Shown: positions 18,587 to 28,778 of the stretch, piece after piece | How the letters are laid out: every line of letters begins with the position of its first letter | Numbering within the stretch: the stretch's first letter is position 1 | Assembly: GCA_025765595.1 (NCBI GenBank) | Contig: JAIVFH010000254.1 | Coordinates: 1-38,585 of the forward strand | Length of the DNA stretch: 38,585 nucleotides | Source of the DNA: Obelidium mucronatum | Taxonomy: Eukaryota > Chytridiomycota > Chytridiomycetes > Chytridiales > Chytriomycetaceae | Direction of reading: 5' to 3' | Made by a program: the position numbers and the translations under genes | Notes under the pieces: model-generated | Databases searched by the model: none | What the model was told of the DNA's origin: nothing | Seen by the model: only the letters and a program-made list of their open reading frames with translations

Positions 18587-19886
18587 TCAAATGACATGAA
18601 TGAAGATGCTTACACCCTCAGCGACATCATCTTGAGGGAGATGTTTTCCCTTACTGCGATCCGTTGTAAAAAAGTGGCCCTTCAAGACTGTGGAGGTCAA
18701 GGGCTTTGGAAAAGCCAATGCCTTTCCCACCCATCCATAGGTTTGGGCACGAAGAGTCAGTTGGTACTTTGCTTCACGATACGAAGACATTGACGTTTTG
18801 TATTCACCAACAGCAACCTGCAAGTGACCTTCAATAACTTGGATTGATCCGCGGAAATCAATTTCCAACTCCTGTTTGAAATATGATATTAAATAAGTAG
18901 TATTTTTATGTAACCAACTCGGGAAAATACCTCAGGCAACGAAATAATATCAATTCGGGGATTTGCTGCAAATACAACCAACATGATTCCTGGACCCTCA
19001 CACTTGTTCATGTACAAAGAATCATTCATCAACTTCTTGATACGGACCATTTTTGGCTTAAAGAAGGCAGGGGTCACACCAATAGCAGCTGAAAACGACG
19101 TGGAAATGTTTCCACTTCCGTCCACAAAAGGAAGATACGAATGGAGGCATGCCAACGAGTCTGGTGCGTTAGAGCCCCTTTCTTGGTCAAGCATAATTCT
19201 TTTCTCAATTTCTTTAACAAAGTTTTGACACACATTCTACAATTCAATGGGTTAGACTAAAAAGAACAACACTGCAAAACGCACCTCCTTGACCAAACAC
19301 GAAGTAATGCGATTTGCAACCTCAAGTTGTGTATCGAAATTGGCGTCTTCTGCCAAGATTCCCTTTGATCCAGCGGAACCCTTCACAAGTGGACTGATCA
19401 AATCACTGATACTCTTGGCGACGAGGGACTTTGAAAAATGGGACCCGAACTGCTTTTCCACAGTGGTACGAGCGACTGTTTCACAGAGCATTCCTTGACC
19501 ATCAGTCAAACGTTTAACATCAATCTTCAGACCATTGACATCGGCCTTGAGACCATTGACATCAGCCTTGAGACCATTGACATCGGCCTTGAGACCATTG
19601 ACATCGGCCTTGAGACCATCCATGTCAGCCTTGAGACAATCCATGTCGGTCTTGACATAAGCCTTGAGACAACACATATCAGTTTTGAGACTTTTAGCAA
19701 CGACTTATACACTACCTTGAAGCTTTCAAAGCCATCCTTCAGCTCCGTCAGTATTCCTGCAATTAGCTCAAGACTTGCTGGTGGGGTGGAGGAGTTCGAA
19801 ATCTTTGTGGTATATGCAGCCGTTGGGGCGAGGAATCGAGAGAGGATTGTTTGCGTTCTGAGTGGTCGAAAGAAGCAAACCGACAT
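18587..19886 (-). CDS. Family A copy 2: coiled-coil protein with PD-(D/E)XK-like C-terminus
   Basis: The exons (minus order) are 19886-19716, 19662-19285, 19236-18931 and 18871-18587. All introns are phase 0 (48-59 bp) and the protein is 379 aa. Residues 1-40 (CFFRPLRTQTILSRFLAPTA, then AAYTTK) resemble a mitochondrial presequence. Next come about six heptads of the type GLKADVN, then a block conserved with the broken copies (CETVARTTVEKQFGSHFSKS, SLVAKSISDLISPLVKG, ILAEDANFD) and SLACLHSYLPFVDGSGN. The C-terminal part reads ELEIDFRGSIQVIEGHLQVA then VGEYKTSMSSYREAKYQL. An Asp followed about 16 residues on by E-x-K and later a Gln is the active-site pattern of PD-(D/E)XK nucleases. I do not recognise the family, and the nuclease assignment is inference. 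An ATG at 19934 would add 16 residues. The start chosen matches the paralogue. Confidence 0.7.
19520..19662 (-). repeat. 21-bp minisatellite encoding heptad repeats
   Basis: Five to six head-to-tail 21-bp units (accattgacatcggccttga type) lie in frame within exon 2 of family A copy 2. Each encodes one seven-residue L-K-A-D-V/M-N/D-G heptad. The central four units are almost identical, and the outer ones diverge. The unit number differs between family copies. Confidence 0.85.
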
Positions 19887-20051
19887 GTGGCGATATGTTT
19901 TTGATGTTTTTTCACACACCAACAAAAAATGCACTACTCAATCTAACACAACAAATACTTCTTTGAGCACTGTAAACGGCTTGTAGTTGATGCAACAGCG
20001 GTGTTTATTTTTGGAGGCATATGGGAATTATTGAGAATAATTAATTTCGGT

Positions 20052-20561
20052 TTAATTTCCAATCGAGGCGCATACTGTAGACTTCCTAGATTCAACAAGT
20101 GAGATAATTTGGTTGACCTCTCTGACAAGTCCCGTTGTTATATCACGCAGCTCAGCCGCCAAATTATCACGTGACTCATCCTCACTGATGAATCCCAATT
20201 GAGGGTCCATTCCCCACGTAAAATCAGATAAAACGCGACCAGTAGCTCTTGATCCAAGAATATTAGAGTATTCAAGATCAAGCACTTTGCCGCGCACTGT
20301 TTCCACTTGACTCAACACAGTCTCCTCAATGGGAACTTTCCGCTGCTCCAATGAAATCAAGACCTTTTCTGCTTCTTGGGCTATTTTGATGCGGACTTGG
20401 ATGAGAAGATTGGCCGGGTAAGGAAAGCTAGCATTCGACGATGTTGCAAGAATCTGATTTCCTCTGGTTGTGATTTCAGTGGAGGAAGACACACTTGCCA
20501 TGGCACGATATGAAGTCTTTTGACTGCAGGAAGCTGCACGAGAGAATACATGTTTGAACAT
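20052..20561 (-). CDS. Gene B copy 2, unrecognised 169-aa protein
   Basis: Same protein as at 13974-14483 apart from SYR for SYC (residue 19) and a final Asn instead of Lys, where the duplication block ends. The retained presequence-like start and intact frame suggest that both copies could be expressed. Family A copy 2 begins about 165 bp downstream on the same strand and RasGEF copy 2 starts 95 bp away on the other, so the arrangement of unit 1 is repeated. No family recognised. Confidence 0.7.
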   Translation of the reverse strand: MFKHVFSRAASCSQKTSYRAMASVSSSTEITTRGNQILATSSNASFPYPANLLIQVRIKIAQEAEKVLISLEQRKVPIEETVLSQVETVRGKVLDLEYSNILGSRATGRVLSDFTWGMDPQLGFISEDESRDNLAAELRDITTGLVREVNQIISLVESRKSTVCASIGN

Positions 20562-23143
20562 TCTGGGTTTTTGGTGGCTGTTTTCGTGGCAAATCAGTTC
20601 TATTTTTGGGACAAGGCGCAGCCGCCAGAATCAGCCAATCAAATAAACGGAAGACAATGGAAGAACAGCTCAACACCTCAACAGCATCGCCTCAACCAGA
20701 GATAAATACCAAACACGATGTCGATCAGAGGTTGAAAGACAGTGACGATACAATTGCACAAGAAGGCGATGATGACCAATCGCCAACGTTCCAACAAGTC
20801 CTCGAACGCGGCGCCTTTGCTGAGTGCAAAACAGAGCAAAAGTCGCTTCTCGCTGCTGCGAAAACTCACCATTTTCTGCTGAAACAAAACAGTGCTTTTC
20901 TCAAAGCGCGTCGGCGGTTTTCAAGTTCAAACAACAACATCGATGACGGAGAAGAATCAAAATTATCCAAAGAATCAAAGCTGAAATTCGCGTCTCTTCC
21001 CCAACTGGCATCGACTGCTGCTATCAAGCAACAGCTCCAACTCCAGACTGAACTGCAGCAACAGCCGCAAACCCTGGCACACACGCAGGCTTATCTAGCA
21101 GAGTCTATACAGTTGTACCATGGTCTCACAGGCTCGGGAAATGACGTTAATGATGACTCTGAAGGATGTCCAGAGGAAATTGAAAGCGTTTTGGCAGTGG
21201 GAATTGCATCGCGTATTGCAGCATTCAACGTCATGACAACGTCAACACTTCCAACCTCAAAATCAAACGGCTCTATTGCTGCAATTGCGAATGATAAATC
21301 TCCTTGTATTGCTGTCGATAGTTCTACATTCCAGGAGGAAATCGCGCTGTCGTCTATGAAAACAAATCAGTTCGGTGAAACGTTGGATTTAGACGTGGTG
21401 CCAGTAGTTTCTCCTAGAGAGTCAGAAAAATCGGGCGAATCACTACCTGAGACAACGGTGCAGGATTGTATCGACTTGAATTTAGATGTGGAACGCCCTT
21501 CTCAATGTGCAACACCCAAACCTCACGTTGGATCTGAGCGGCTTTCCATTGCAGTTTCATCTTCCTTTTCAGACACTAGGGAATCTGTGCCTTCTGCATA
21601 TGCTAGTATCTCCAATACAGCCACGACAACGAGGCACATTTCACCTCATGTAGATTCCCATCAATGGCCAGATTCCGCGTCTTCGATAAGAAGTTCAAAC
21701 GCATCCGTGGGAACCACAAAGACAACTAATTCTGCAGCTCTGTACGATGCTTCTTCATCCTCCAAGAACCCAATGAAACCGCGAAAGTCATTCATGAGCA
21801 CAGTTTCAACTTCGTCTAGCATTGCTTCAAGTCAGACAACAAGAAGCATCCCATTTTCCGAGAAGGGACTCGGTCCATTCTGGGTTTCTCACTCTGTCGC
21901 ACAGAGACTAGAGTCTGATTTGGACTATGGCTTTTTCACAGTTGAGTAAAATTGACGATATCTAATTTCAACAGCTCCCTAACCAATAAATCACAATACT
22001 TCAGTATATGAATTTCAAAACGCAAGGAGGAGCTGATAATTTCGATTCCGATGAAGACGATGACGACTTTGGAATGTTATCAGCATCGCGCGGGCCCGGA
22101 ATCCAAGTCGGAAAACAACTCAGCGACCCACAATACGAAATCGATGAGGATGGGGGCACAGCGGTAAAATCTGGGTCGCTCCCATGTTTGACTGCGCTTC
22201 TTTGGTCCAATATCAGTGCGGGCGGCGCTGACCAGAAACTGATTTCAGATTTTTTAATGACGTATAGATACTTTGCAATCAGCCAAGATGTTGCGCGTCT
22301 CCTCGCTTTGAGTTACTTGGAAGTCGAATGGTGGGCGAATTTAAAGACATCCAGCAACCAGGCGGATTCCGAGGATACTTTAAATCACAGCTTGAGTTAC
22401 CCAATATCCAAGTTTATTGACGATTTGGCGGCAAAGTATTCAAATGGCAGTAAATCCGATGAATGGGCTGGGTTCCTACAGCTTCGGATATTAAACGTCT
22501 TGAAGAAATGGATTGATTTATATCCTGATGACTTTACAATGAATAAGGATCTTCTGGATTTTACTCTTTTGTTTTTGGAGAAGAAGGTGGAGCGGGATGT
22601 CAAGAGGGCGAAACATGGAACAGGTGAAACCAAAAAACATTAATTATGCTCAATAGTCTAATATTTCCATTTCCTTAAAAACAGCTATTCTGAGTAACTT
22701 GAAGCAGAAAGTGAAGGAGTACGAGTTGAACAGATACGTAATGACTCCCATGCTCCCCTCGACACATGTTTCGGCCCGTCATCAAGGGAACACTCAGTCC
22801 ACACAAGCACAGCAACATCAATTAAGTTCTTCTTCCTCAATACCAAAATCGTCCAGCAACAGCTCCTTAGCAGCTTCAATCAACTCGACAACAACAACCA
22901 CCAAATCAAGAAGCCCCTCCGAGACACCACAAATCGAAAAAGACAAATCACCATCCTGGAGTCTCCGCCGAAAATTTACTTTCAAAACAGGAAGCCCTCA
23001 AACGCGAGAGCCTACAAAAAGCAACACTCCATCTATATCCCTTGAGGAGCCAATATGCCACTCTCCGCAAATTTCAAAAACACCCCTTCGACAACACTCC
23101 CGTTCAACATCCCACCAAATCGTAGAAGATGATGAAGACGATG
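20056..23143. repeat. Segmental duplication, unit 2 high-identity block
   Basis: Partner of 13978-17220, about 6.1 kb away. Past 23143 copy 2 continues into the rest of the RasGEF gene, so this copy preserves the ancestral right flank. Confidence 0.9.
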
Positions 23144-24213
23144 ACGCCGGCAATTCAAATAGTAACACAGCGGCATCGAAAAAGAAACCAATGTCTCTTG
23201 CATTGTCGATTGCAGCCGCTTTAAACGAAATGGAACCTCCACTAGCACCGCCCAAAAAGTTCTCCGAATTCGATCCAACCCTCGTTGCCAAACAAATAAC
23301 TCTTCTTGAGCATAGCCACTTCCGAAAAATTAAAATTGATGAGTTTTATGGTCAGGCTTGGGCAAAAAAGAAGGCTGGTAGTGGGAGTGCTGCGGCAGTG
23401 GGAAAGTCAAGACTAGTTGCTTTCATAAATTGGTTCAATCGAGTGGCATATGGTGGGTCTTGACTCTTTTTGATTTGGCTCCGTGAACTAAAGCGACGTT
23501 GTGCTTTTCAAAGGCGTCGCAACTGAAGTTGTAAAACCGCAAGTTATTAAGGAGCGGCGTCACCATACTCAAGAGATTTATATTTATTGCAGAGCTGTGC
23601 GTTAAATGGAACAACTACAACACTGCATTTGAGATTGTTGCAGGATTAAATCTGGGTCCCGTGTCCCGGTTGACGAAAACGGTGTGAATTTTTTTTTACC
23701 TTGTTTTCATTTGAGGAGTAAACGCTAAAACATTGTGCTTCAAAGTGGAAAGCGCTTCCTACAAAATACGTCGATGTGTGGAACAAATTGAACAAGATTG
23801 TTTCCAGCGAAAGTAAGTTTTCTCAGCCCCAGTTTTGTGGTTATTTAATTCAAACCCATGTTTAGGCTCTTACCGAACATACCGTCAATTAATGAATCAG
23901 TTTAATCAATTCAGTCCAGGGGGCCGCTGTTCTTCCATATCTTGGTGTGAACTTGTCAGACTTGACCTTCACAGAAGACGGAAATCCGTCTTATAACTCA
24001 GACGATCCGGCGACTGGGGAGAGAATCATTAACTTTTCCAAGTTTCGAATGATCTCAAAGATTCTTGGAGGAATACTGAAAAGTCAAGTGGGGCAATACG
24101 ACTTTGTGTTTGACGACGATGTTCAAAGATGGCTGAAAAACGAATGGGAAGCAGCGAGTAGCAAGGAGTTATACGATATGTCATTGTTATGTGAACCAAG
24201 GGCTGCTTCATAA
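20657..24213 (+). CDS. RasGEF copy 2 (REM plus Cdc25-type catalytic domain), two frameshifts
   Basis: Likely exons are 20657-21940, 22005-22623, 22685-23452, 23514-23681, 23746-23812 and 23866-24213. The product would activate a Ras-type GTPase by GDP/GTP exchange. The N-terminal 430 residues are low-complexity. The REM module follows in exon 2, and the catalytic domain starts in exon 3 (TLVAKQITLLEHSHFRKIK, FINWFNRVAY). It continues with ILKRFIFIAELCVKWNNYN, TAFEIVAGLNLGPVSRL, YRTYRQLMNQFN, LPYLGVNLSDLTFTEDGNP and INFSKFRMISKIL. All family landmarks are present. An extra base near 23553 (between KER and VTILKRF) and a fifth G at 23919-23923 (before AAVLPYLGV) each shift the frame by +1. This is either recent decay or homopolymer error. 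The first intron donor (GTTGAG) is weak but is the one that keeps frame. No SH3 domain seen. Confidence 0.7.
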
Positions 24214-24262
24214 AGCTACAAGGTTTTTTGCGTGTATTTGGAAATAAAACAATAACTATTCA

Positions 24263-25587
24263 TTATCCAAATAACTTGAGATGACATAAGCAGCAATATG
24301 GATTCCCATTTTTGCTTTTGAATTTATCTGCGGACGACGCCATTCCACTGACGCCCCCACTGTCCAACCCCTTTTTGCAAAATGTACAAGAAAAGCAACC
24401 GCGATGATACCGCTTCCCCAAAGCATTCACGCAAGCACCAACAACAATTTTTTCACACGCACTACAAACAGCATCCTGCATTTGATAGTAATGCACCTGA
24501 CAAACCGCATCCCCTTCTTCACTTTGATAAAACTCGTTAGGCGATAGCAAAACACCACACCCAGGTTTACTACATCGAAAGCACTCCAAATGAAAAACTC
24601 TATCTTTGCTCACTTCGACAAATTCCCCCCCAGACGAAGCACCCGCACCACCAGCACCTGCAACCCTCTTTTTTCCACACCCAAAACATACCCTCGCAAA
24701 CAAGACCTCATGATCCTTCAAACAATACACTTTCCCAGCCTCCTCCACAAACGGCGCACTATTCCTCCCCAAGCAAACCCCGCAATGACAACAGAAGAAG
24801 CAATCCACGTGAAACGTTTTCCCACCGCCAACTCCAATTTTGACACAGGTGTCCAAGATGGGCGCGTGGCAGTATAGACAGGTTTCACTAAAAAGTTGTG
24901 TGAAGCAGGGTTTGCAGTAAGCGCTTCCGTCGGTATCGCGTTCAATGTAGGTTGTTCCTTTTAATGGGCGATTGCACGTAGGGTTTGTGCATGTGAAGTG
25001 GGTGGGATGGTAGGTTTTCCCGTGGGTAGTTGTGATGAAGGATGGGGTTTCGATGGGTTCATTGCAAGTTTGGCAGATTTTGGGAGGCGGAGGTGGTTGA
25101 TTTAGTTGAATTTGTTGTTGCTGCTGTTGTTGCTGAAAGAGGGGGGCTGGTCGCCTTTGAAATGCGGACACGGGTTTGGTTGGGGGCACAGTTTTGTGTC
25201 CTGCTTTATTGGTTTGAATGTTGGGGAGCGAATCAGTTAGTGTCGTAGTACTTGAAGATATTGGTCCTGTTGATGTTTGAAACGCGTCAACGGATATCAT
25301 GGCCGATGACAAGGCCTTTCTAGGGTTTGCTGGAGAAGCCGGGCCTTTACGTGATTGGAATATTGACTTCATGTTTTTGGTATTGGTTGTTACAAATAGA
25401 GGTATTATAATGTCTACTGATGCTGGTGGCAGTTGGGTGGAATCTGTGGTTGGAGCCATTGTTGGAGGAGTGGATAGCTCTTGCTGTGACGCCTCGAGAT
25501 TCGATGCCTCAAGGTCACTCAGGAGCTGATCTATTAGAGAAGATTAAATAATTTATAAGTGATTTAAATATTACCAATGTGTTCCAT
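24263..25587 (-). CDS. Paxillin-like protein with one LD motif and four LIM domains
   Basis: Exons are 25587-25575 (13 nt, MEHI plus one base) and 25530-24263, giving 426 aa. The join creates DQLLSDLEASNLE at the N-terminus, an LD-motif-like helix as in the paxillin family. A Pro/Gln-rich region (PLFQQQQQQQQ, QPPPPPK) follows. Four LIM zinc modules begin at about residues 156 (CQTC), 222 (CLYC), 283 (CFGC) and 352 (CSAC). LIM3 has a Gly/Ala insertion (VAGAGGAGASSGGE). Paxillin-type proteins are scaffolds at actin-linked adhesion or polarity sites; that role is inferred. It is convergent with RasGEF copy 2 (49 bp between stops) and divergent from the next gene. Confidence 0.85.
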
Positions 25588-25654
25588 GGTTCCAGTTGAC
25601 GGTGGGACTGTTGAACAAAGGTGGTGGCGTTTGTCATAAAAATCAGACGCGACA
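25588..25654. promoter_or_regulatory. Short bidirectional promoter interval
   Basis: Only 67 bp separate the two divergent start codons (25587 minus, 25655 plus). No TATA box is seen. Confidence 0.4.
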
Positions 25655-26533
25655 ATGGCACACCACGTCGGGAACCATCGGGGCTCAGCCATCAAGCCTT
25701 TCATCACCGAATATAAGCTCGCTTTTAAGGATCCAACGCCTTTTCTCCGGAAAGGGACGCAGCCTGGATCTAAAAAGAAAGCATTAGCGGCTAAACAGGA
25801 AAAGGCGGCAAAGGACAAAGAAAGAGCCCTTGCAAAGGCATCTGCAGAGAAGTGTGCTGCGCTGAGAGAAGCTCCAAAGCCAAAGGAAGAGAAGATTCCA
25901 ATTAATCCTCTACTTTCAAAACGCAAAGATATTTGGGTACGTCTGAATGATCAACGATCACAATCCTTAGCCAGTCCGCGAATCCTCAGCTGACTTTGAC
26001 TCGTCAAATATCTATCATCTTATGATTCCTATATGATTCTCCTTAAATTACTTCTCGCTTCAGGGTCCACCTGTTAATGCTCACGGGGACTCCACGAGTT
26101 TGACGCTACCTGCCATGCTTCCACCACAACAGCATGCCAACACTTTCAGGCGAAGACGCGTTCTTGCAGCCCAAAATATCTCAACAGTCCGATATAATAT
26201 CATTTCAGGTTGGCTAACATTGCTGGTTATCGTCACGCGGACGTGATCTTGAAGATAGCTGACTGATTAGGCTATTTTCTAATACCTTACTCTTTATTAA
26301 CAGGGCAAGAAATTGGGGGAGAGCCTTACTCTGGATTCAAAGAAGGACGGAGAGCTGTGATTCAAACGTTTGCCCGAATCGACTTAACGACAAACGTAAG
26401 TTTGCAATTGTAGAATGATTTGACCTGAATAACTAAAAACACGAATCAGGCGCGCACGCCTGGCTACAACATAATATCGAATCGGGACTACGAGCTGGAT
26501 GAGCAGATGACGCAGCAGCTCCACATCCACTAG
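25655..26533 (+). CDS. Unrecognised 200-aa protein, four exons
   Basis: Exons are 25655-25936, 26064-26208, 26304-26395 and 26450-26533, with all phases matching. The N-terminus (MAHHVGNHRGSAIKPFITEY) is followed by a Lys/Ala/Glu-rich helix (about residues 40-80: KKKALAAKQEKAAKDKERAL), likely a single charged alpha-helix or coiled coil. The C-terminal half carries two similar short motifs, VRYNIISGQEIGGEPYSGF and TPGYNIISNRDYEL, which look like a repeated YNIIS element. No catalytic or membrane signature. I cannot name the family. A cytoskeletal or ciliary structural role is possible for a short charged protein in a flagellated fungus, but nothing in the sequence proves it. Confidence 0.7.
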
Positions 26534-26613
26534 AGTCCAGCAGAGTGTTTTTTATCCCATTTCTTTAGATCCGGATCTTATCGGAGTAATAGAACATCCG
26601 TGATAAATTTCAA

Positions 26614-28418
26614 TTAAAAAAGAACAGCCAATCTCAGAGACGCCGCGCCAAAGACCAAACGGCGCCGCAGCGTTGACGGCGCCGACAGCGACAGCGACAG
26701 CTCGGCGGCGCCAGACAGCGGCAGCCAATCAAAAGCCGGCGATCGCCCGCGCAAGCGCATCGTGCGGGCGTGCGACCCGTGCCGGCGCAAGCGGGGTTGG
26801 TGCCACCCCGCGTCACGTGACGCCCTCTAATCGCATTACGTAATAGCAAAATGCAGCGGCGAAACTCCGTGCGCCGAGTGCGCGAAAAAGCCGCTTCTGT
26901 GCATCTACGTGGGTGGCAGCATTGTTTATTGGACCGAAAATTGTTAAAATCTATAAAGGCCCCAATCGTGACTACGCGGCAAAGGCGGCCTAAACCAGTA
27001 ACCCGGAATCAATCCCCGCAAATTATAGCTGTCCAAGAGGGAAAACTGACGCTGTTTGAATCCCGTCTTGCTATCGTGGAACGCATCGTCAACAATTTTA
27101 GTCCATCAACTTCAACACGTTCATCAAACCCAACCAAACCGAAAACACCGCTTAGTTCGACAAGTCTTCTCCCTTTTAAAACTGGGGGATTTCTTACAAA
27201 TCCAGACGAGACGGTTCAAAGACTACGATGTTGTCCTGAAGCATCTTGTGGAGTCTTACAAGAAGATTATATTTGATCATTTCGAAACCGCAGATTTACA
27301 AGTTGTACAGAGTTTATTGCTGATGGTGGTGACGGGTGGCTGTCAACGTGGTTTCCGAGTGACAGCATGTTGGGGCTACATGGGTATGGCTGTTCGAATG
27401 GCTCATGAGGTAAAGGTTACATTCCTATTAAATTACGGATCCAAGATTCATTCTCGTATATAAATGCTTTTGTTTCTCTCAAGCTTGGAATTCACAGGAA
27501 TGCCAATGAGTTTGGTGTTCATCATCCACGATTCGACAAACCTTCCATGGATGTGCGAAATCGAACATGGCATTGCGTTGTTATTATGGAAACATATACT
27601 TGGTTCGTTGCGTCTTGGCGTCACCTTTTTAATGCAATTAACCGCATGTGGACCGGTCGGCCTCTCACAATACACGATAATGATTGGGACGCCGAATATC
27701 CCGATTTATTGACACCAGACATGGCTTCTCTTAAACACCATGGGATACGCTCGAATGCTTGGCTTCGGCGACGGCCATCACAAAACCAATATCTCGATTT
27801 GAAAAACCGCCAGAAACCAACGAATGCATTGCACTATTTCCAACATTCACTTACTGTTCCATGCTGGCATGTACAGTGCACATGAACCAAATCCTCTCCA
27901 ACGCCACGATTGCCGACACCCGGCGCTTCATTTCCTCTGTTCAGAATTTAGAAACTTGCATGAAAGTATTTGATGCCTTGCGGGAGATATTTATGGATGT
28001 CGAACGCTGCTGGAAAACAATGTTGGACTTTTTGAGCATCAAAGGACTGAGTTTGGAAGAGTTGGTCAGAACCCATAAGCCAGTGGCAGAGACGTCTAGC
28101 GATATGACCACGCCTCCCTCTATTCTATTGAACTCGATCACTGGCGCTCCGGTCTCTCAAGCCAATGTCTCTTATCTACAAAATTCCTCCACCCAAGATG
28201 GCAACCCTTTTTGGGACAGTTTCAACCTTTTCAACCATCTCCCAGCACCGCCATTGATAACTAGCAGCAGCTCATCATACCAGCCATTTCAAACATTTAA
28301 TGGCCAGGCAATTGACACTTTTCAAGCCCCTGTCCAACCTAATCCTCCAATCCTTTATCCTCATCCTTCGCAACAAGAGCAACAATATGATCCTGCAAAA
28401 TGCAATTTTCAGAGTTAG
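26614..28418 (+). pseudogene. Zn2Cys6 transcription factor paralogue 1, decayed
   Basis: The zinc cluster is readable only after removing a 51-bp intron (26796-26846) inside it. It becomes RIVRACDPCRRKR, AKCSGETPC, AECAKKPLLCIYV, with correct C-x2-C-x6-C-x5-C-x2-C-x6-C spacing. A second intron (26909-26958) matches the paralogues. Lesions: no ATG in frame before the cluster; the segment from GGFLTNPDET jumps directly to FKDYDVVLKHL, deleting the start of the Fungal_trans region; a second deletion joins SLKHH to the MGYAR segment; and the acceptor before WTGRP lacks AG. Retained pieces include GCQRGFRVTACWGYMGMAV, RNRTWHCVVIMETYT and VERCWKTMLDFLSIKG. It closely follows the upstream gene and starts the four-member tandem array. 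Confidence 0.8.
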
Positions 28419-28778
28419 TCTTCTGGCTTTTGCAGGTTATAGATAAGAAATTCAATGTGCCTCTCTGAAATAAAATTTGTTGAAGTTAGAACTTGAAAGA
28501 TATTGGACGCCCAGACTTCTTAATCTCTGAAACATTCGGACGTATACCCATACATCTTCAACAAGATCAAGATGGGTCTCAAGGGTGGTTGGTAGGAGAT
28601 TGGGAATGAGACAGGGAATGAGACCTCTACATGAAATTTTTAGAGGTCGGGATGGGGGTGCTTCTGGAAAACATCACCAAAAAAATTCAGTCCGTCAAGC
28701 CCAAAGTACGTTTGTCCATCTAAAAAATCAAGCACCAACTTTTTTTGTCTTGCTTAGACTTCTCTCACCTTTTGAGTC
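28419..28778. other. Intergenic region before transcription factor 2
   Basis: No convincing gene. It holds two direct copies of GGGAATGAGAC (about 28603-28624), an imperfect inverted repeat CCTCTA...TAGAGG around 28624-28650, and A/T runs near the start codon. It presumably contains the 3' end of the pseudogene and the promoter of the next gene. Confidence 0.5.

Noticed and set aside
19520..19662. CRISPR-like array from the 21-bp repeats
   Set aside because: The units are directly adjacent with no spacers, in frame inside an exon of a eukaryotic gene.
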